The translations under genes and the position numbers were made by a program. Below the pieces are notes generated by a model. It ran no database searches and was not told the DNA's origin. It saw only the letters and a list, made by a program, of their open reading frames with translations. Shown here one piece after another: positions 60,775 to 64,000 of a stretch of DNA of 64,000 bases. Each line of letters starts with the position of its first letter. Position 1 is the stretch's first letter. The stretch comes from Chitinophagaceae bacterium (GTDB taxonomy: Bacteria > Bacteroidota > Bacteroidia > Chitinophagales > Chitinophagaceae): NCBI GenBank assembly GCA_947504605.1, contig CANNJE010000004.1, positions 1 to 64,000 of the forward strand. The letters run 5' to 3'.

Positions 60775-61577
60775 TGAGCGGTATCATCAATACCTATTTT
60801 TTCTTCATTTAGTACGGGCTCATTTAAAACTACCACCCTGCGTTTTTTCTGTCTGTTCATCATTGTCATGTTTAGTAGCTCAACCAAAAATGAAAATGCC
60901 ATACCGAAGTAAATATAATTTTTCATTTTTAATTCATGTGCAGCTTCCGAATTCCATCCTTCCATTACAAGGCTTAATCCTATCATTACAAGAAATGATA
61001 AAGCCAGCATTTTAAGGGTAGGGTGTTTATGAATAAATCCTGCAATTTTAGGGCTGAATAAAAACATAATTACCATCGCAATCACAACAGCTGCAATCAT
61101 AATTTCAACATGCTTGGCGGTACCACCTGCTGTAATAATACTGTCAAACGAAAAGACCGCATCTATAATCATAATTTGTGCAATAGCCTGACTGAGAGAA
61201 AGGCCTGGTTTATTTTGAGTAGACTGGTTCATGTCTTCGCCTTCTAGTTTTCCGTGTATTTCTTTTACAGATTTATAAATAAGGAACAGTCCTCCTAATA
61301 ACATTACAATACTTGCGAGATCAAAACCTTTACCAAATAATGTAAAAACAGATTTGCCTTTTTGAGAGAGTAACCAACTTAATCCCATCAGCATTAAACA
61401 GCGTGAAATGATACCTGTAATCATCCAGATGGACCGTGCTTTTTTGTGGTCAGTTACCAACTTTAACCGGTTCATGATAATGCTTACAAAGATTACATTA
61501 TCTATACCCAGTACGACTTCCAGTACTACTAATATTAAAAAACTAATAAGACTTTCTGATGTAAATAAATATTCCAT
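60771..61577 (-). CDS. TerC family membrane protein
   Basis: A 268-residue integral membrane protein of the TerC family, with seven or more hydrophobic segments and the LGIDNVIFVSIIM motif that holds conserved acidic and Asn residues. A second motif, IDAVFSFDSIITAGG, lies in the middle. Members are linked to metal ion export, tellurite resistance or metal supply to secreted proteins, and the substrate here is not known. A TATTTTTG -7 box ends four bases before the ATG, suggesting a leaderless transcript. Confidence 0.92.
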   Translation of the reverse strand: MEYLFTSESLISFLILVVLEVVLGIDNVIFVSIIMNRLKLVTDHKKARSIWMITGIISRCLMLMGLSWLLSQKGKSVFTLFGKGFDLASIVMLLGGLFLIYKSVKEIHGKLEGEDMNQSTQNKPGLSLSQAIAQIMIIDAVFSFDSIITAGGTAKHVEIMIAAVVIAMVIMFLFSPKIAGFIHKHPTLKMLALSFLVMIGLSLVMEGWNSEAAHELKMKNYIYFGMAFSFLVELLNMTMMNRQKKRRVVVLNEPVLNEEKIGIDDTAH

Positions 61578-61581
61578 GTTG

Positions 61582-61589
61582 CAAAAATA
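61582..61589 (-). promoter_or_regulatory. -7 box of the terC-family gene, next to its start codon
   Basis: Minus-strand TATTTTTG at 61589-61582 ends four bases before the ATG at 61577. If it is used, the transcript would be leaderless. Confidence 0.5.
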
Positions 61590-61630
61590 ATGGTTTAAAG
61601 AGTTTTAAAAATTTAAGGAGTTCAAAAGTG

Positions 61631-62698
61631 TTAACCGTTCAAACCTATACAAATATTTTTTACAATAGCAGGGCCCTCATAAATAAAACCAGTCCAAACC
61701 TGAACCAAACTTGCACCAGCCTCTAATTTTTCTTTTGCATCCATTGCAGTAAATATACCTCCGCTGGCAATGATAGGAATTTGTCCATTTGTTTTTTGAT
61801 GTATGTATTGTACAATTTCGGTGCTTCTTTTTTGTACCGGCAAACCACTTAAACCGCCAGCGCCAATTCTTACACTTTTAATTTTTGAACTTTCATTTAA
61901 TAAGTCTCTGCTGATAGTAGTATTCGTTGCCACCAGCCCATCTAATTTAATTTCTAGTGCAAGATCTATTACATCGTCTATTTGTGATTGTGTTAGATCG
62001 GGAGCAATTTTTAACAGAATTGGTTTAGGTATTTCGATTTGTGAATTGCGGTTTTGTAAAACACTGAAAATTTTACGAAGTGATTCTTTTTCCTGAAGTT
62101 CACGCAGGCCAGGTGTATTGGGGCTGCTTACATTTACCACAAAATAATCTACATAAGGATGAAGAACATTAAAACAGATTTCATAATCTTTCCATGCATT
62201 TTCGTTGGGTGTTATTTTGTTTTTACCAATATTGCCACCTATGATCAGTCTAGGTCTCGCAGGTTTATGACCCTGAACTTCTAAGTCAGCACTTTTTTTC
62301 CATTTTTTTAATCTTTCAGCAATAGTTTTCGCTCCATCATTATTAAAACCCATGCGGTTTATTAACGCTTTATCTGCAGGTAGGCGAAACAATCTTGGTT
62401 TTTCATTGCCGTTCTGAGCAATTGGTGTAACGGTCCCAATTTCCACAAATCCAAAACCCAGTGCCTGTAGCTCTCGAAGATTTGTTGCATTTTTATCAAA
62501 GCCCGCACCAAGTCCTACTCTGTTAGGAAAGTTAATATCAAAAACCCTAAAGGTTAAATCCCCTTTTGGTTGAAATAATCTTTCCAGAATTTTTTTCGTA
62601 AATCCAATACTGCATAGTGCTTTCAGCATATTCATGGAGAAGTAGTGCACTTTTTCGGGGTCGAAAAAAAAGAGGAAGGAGCGTAGAAGATTGTACAT
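61631..62698 (-). CDS. pyrD: dihydroorotate dehydrogenase (quinone), class 2
   Basis: PyrD oxidises dihydroorotate to orotate in pyrimidine synthesis, passing electrons to quinone at the inner membrane. The 355 residues are full length for class 2, with the N-terminal membrane-associated helix (LRSFLFFFDPEKVHYFSM), the FMN barrel, and the catalytic Ser in VVNVSSPNTPGLRELQ; class 1 enzymes have Cys there. I chose the ATG at 62698; the longer frame begins with a GTG three codons earlier. A perfect -7 box lies 8 bases upstream. Confidence 0.95.
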   Translation of the reverse strand: MYNLLRSFLFFFDPEKVHYFSMNMLKALCSIGFTKKILERLFQPKGDLTFRVFDINFPNRVGLGAGFDKNATNLRELQALGFGFVEIGTVTPIAQNGNEKPRLFRLPADKALINRMGFNNDGAKTIAERLKKWKKSADLEVQGHKPARPRLIIGGNIGKNKITPNENAWKDYEICFNVLHPYVDYFVVNVSSPNTPGLRELQEKESLRKIFSVLQNRNSQIEIPKPILLKIAPDLTQSQIDDVIDLALEIKLDGLVATNTTISRDLLNESSKIKSVRIGAGGLSGLPVQKRSTEIVQYIHQKTNGQIPIIASGGIFTAMDAKEKLEAGASLVQVWTGFIYEGPAIVKNICIGLNG

Positions 62699-62706
62699 AA
62701 TGCCCA

Positions 62707-62714
62707 CAAAAGTA
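62707..62714 (-). promoter_or_regulatory. -7 box of pyrD
   Basis: Minus-strand TACTTTTG at 62714-62707 is a perfect TAnnTTTG match with eight bases between it and the pyrD ATG, so the leader would be only a few bases long. Confidence 0.55.
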
Positions 62715-62732
62715 ACACAGCTATTTTAGTTT

Positions 62733-62761
62733 TTTGCTTTCAGTTGTAAATTATAACTTTG
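62733..62761 (+). promoter_or_regulatory. candidate promoter of the thiolase gene
   Basis: TTTG at 62733-62736 and TAACTTTG at 62754-62761 are separated by 17 bases. This gives a leader of about 150 bases before the thiolase ATG at 62918. A small hairpin (TTGGTT with AACCAA near 62858-62872) lies in the leader. Confidence 0.5.
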
Positions 62762-62917
62762 GACTATAAAGTTGCATAAACAACTAATTTGCCATAGCCG
62801 ACATTTTAGTGTTAGGATTTGATAAGCAAAAGGTCAATAAATTAATTCAAATCGAAATTGGTTCAAAAACCAAAACCTTTAGTTTCAAAATAGTAATTTA
62901 ATTTAAAAAAATTTACC

Positions 62918-64000
62918 ATGCAGGAAGCATATATCGTAGCAGGTTACAGAACTGCGATTGGAAAAAGTAAAAGAGGAGGATTCAGATTTACAAGACCTGA
63001 TGAATTGGCCATAGATGTAATCAAAGCTTTATTGGCAACTGTGCCTCAACTTGACCCTAAGAGGGTGGATGATGTAATTGTAGGCAATGCTGTCCCAGAG
63101 GCAGAACAGGGGCTTCAGGTTGGCAGAATGATCTCGGCTAAGGCGGTGGGTATTCATGCACCAGGAATCACTATCAACCGTTATTGTGCCAGTGGCTTAG
63201 AGAGTATAGCCATGGCTACTGCAAAAATCCGCTCAGGTATGGCAGAGTGTATCATTGCGGGAGGAACAGAAAGTATGAGCTTAGTGCCAACTGCAGGTTG
63301 GAAAACAGTACCTTCTTATGCAATTGCCAAAGAAGAGCCTGACTTTTATTTGAGCATGGGACTTACGGCAGAAGCAGTAGCAAAAGAGTATAATGTGAGC
63401 CGTGAAGACCAAGATTTGTTTAGTTATAACAGCCATATGAAGGCGGCCAACGCTATCAAAGAGGGTTATTTTAAAAGTGGGATTCTTCCAATCACAGTAG
63501 AACAGGTTTATGTGGATGAAAAAGGCAAACGCAAAACAAAAACATATGTGGTAGATACCGACGAAGGCGTAAGAACAGATACCACACCTGAAGGGCTTGC
63601 CAAATTAAAACCAGCCTTTGCCATTGGTGGATCTGTAACCGCAGGGAATTCTTCGCAAACCAGTGATGGAGCAGCATTTGTGATTGTGATGAGTGAAAGA
63701 ATGATCAATGAACTGGGTTTAAAACCTATTGCCAGACTAGTAAACGCAGCGAGTGCGGGAGTAGATCCACGTTTAATGGGTATTGGTCCGGTTGAAGCGG
63801 TGCCAAAAGTATTGAGACAGGCTGGAATGACGCTTTCCGATATCGATCTTTTTGAATTAAATGAGGCATTTGCTTCGCAGTCATTGGCAGTTATCCGAGA
63901 ACTGGGATTAGATCCATCGATTGTAAATATTAATGGGGGAGCCATTGCATTAGGTCATCCACTTGGATGCACGGGTTGTAAACTCACGATTCAAATTGTA
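62918..64000 (+). CDS. thiolase (acetyl-CoA acyltransferase), 3' end cut by window
   Basis: A thiolase of about 390 residues, of which 361 are visible; the frame is open to the right edge. It cleaves 3-ketoacyl-CoA or joins two acetyl-CoA units. The acylated Cys lies in NRYCASGLESI, ELNEAFASQSLAV is the conserved active-site loop, and GGAIALGHPLGCTG carries the His and the second Cys motif. The long form of the loop near residues 180-225 fits degradative (FadA-type) thiolases better than the biosynthetic ones, but both share the motifs. The next gene, outside the window, would show whether it belongs to a fatty-acid operon. The start ATG gives the conserved EAYIVAGYRTAIGK. Confidence 0.93.
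   Translation, partial: MQEAYIVAGYRTAIGKSKRGGFRFTRPDELAIDVIKALLATVPQLDPKRVDDVIVGNAVPEAEQGLQVGRMISAKAVGIHAPGITINRYCASGLESIAMATAKIRSGMAECIIAGGTESMSLVPTAGWKTVPSYAIAKEEPDFYLSMGLTAEAVAKEYNVSREDQDLFSYNSHMKAANAIKEGYFKSGILPITVEQVYVDEKGKRKTKTYVVDTDEGVRTDTTPEGLAKLKPAFAIGGSVTAGNSSQTSDGAAFVIVMSERMINELGLKPIARLVNAASAGVDPRLMGIGPVEAVPKVLRQAGMTLSDIDLFELNEAFASQSLAVIRELGLDPSIVNINGGAIALGHPLGCTGCKLTIQIV

Overview
The window looks like chromosomal DNA of a Bacteroidota bacterium, most likely the Chitinophagaceae/Chitinophagia group. This is an inference from gene content and promoter style; no rRNA gene is present to confirm it. The evidence is the low GC, promoter-like TAnnTTTG boxes (with or without an upstream TTTG), two large secreted peptidases with type IX secretion (T9SS) sorting domains, a TonB-dependent receptor paired with a surface lipoprotein, a split transketolase, and an ATP synthase subunit a with a signal peptide. 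I count 46 protein-coding genes. Two are cut by the window edges (purD at the left, a thiolase at the right). I found no rRNA, tRNA, CRISPR array or insertion sequence.

Layout. 1-8 kb: the 3' part of purD, then the cell-elongation operon mreB-mreC-mreD-PBP2-rodA and a metallo-beta-lactamase-fold hydrolase. 8.3-10.2 kb: a minus-strand operon of an ECF sigma factor, a membrane protein with four P-x-[GD]-Y-F repeats (probable anti-sigma factor) and a small Spy-like exported protein. 10.4-12.6 kb: a lone C-terminal transketolase half and galE. 12.6-24.9 kb: an apparent phosphate-acquisition island. It holds a PiT transporter with a DUF47 partner, a phosphate-type porin, a TonB receptor plus beta-helix lipoprotein, a PhoR-like kinase with a PhoB-like regulator, and an exported protein with a possible clan-CD peptidase-like dyad. 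25-26.8 kb: an ABC exporter.

27-42.3 kb: ATP synthase genes atpB-E-F-H, then about 11 kb carrying two paralogous M36 metallopeptidases on the opposite strand, then atpA. No atpG follows atpA. 42.4-49.3 kb: a membrane zinc peptidase, two tandem clpP genes, clpX, purA, an acidic low-complexity protein and pabB. 49.3-57.9 kb, minus strand: gatA with a lytic transglycosylase, tatA, rplS, and pheT-(coiled coil)-zapA-rny. 58.4-64 kb: dnaB, rsmE, terC, pyrD and the thiolase.

The most striking regulatory signal is an array of TTAACA-like hexamers with an exact 11-bp period: six copies upstream of the TonB receptor, and three each upstream of the porin and of the PhoB-like regulator. The spacing and sequence closely resemble the TTAACA direct repeats bound by PhoP of Bacillus subtilis. 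Together with the gene content, this suggests one self-regulated Pho regulon that includes an outer-membrane uptake pair of unassigned substrate.
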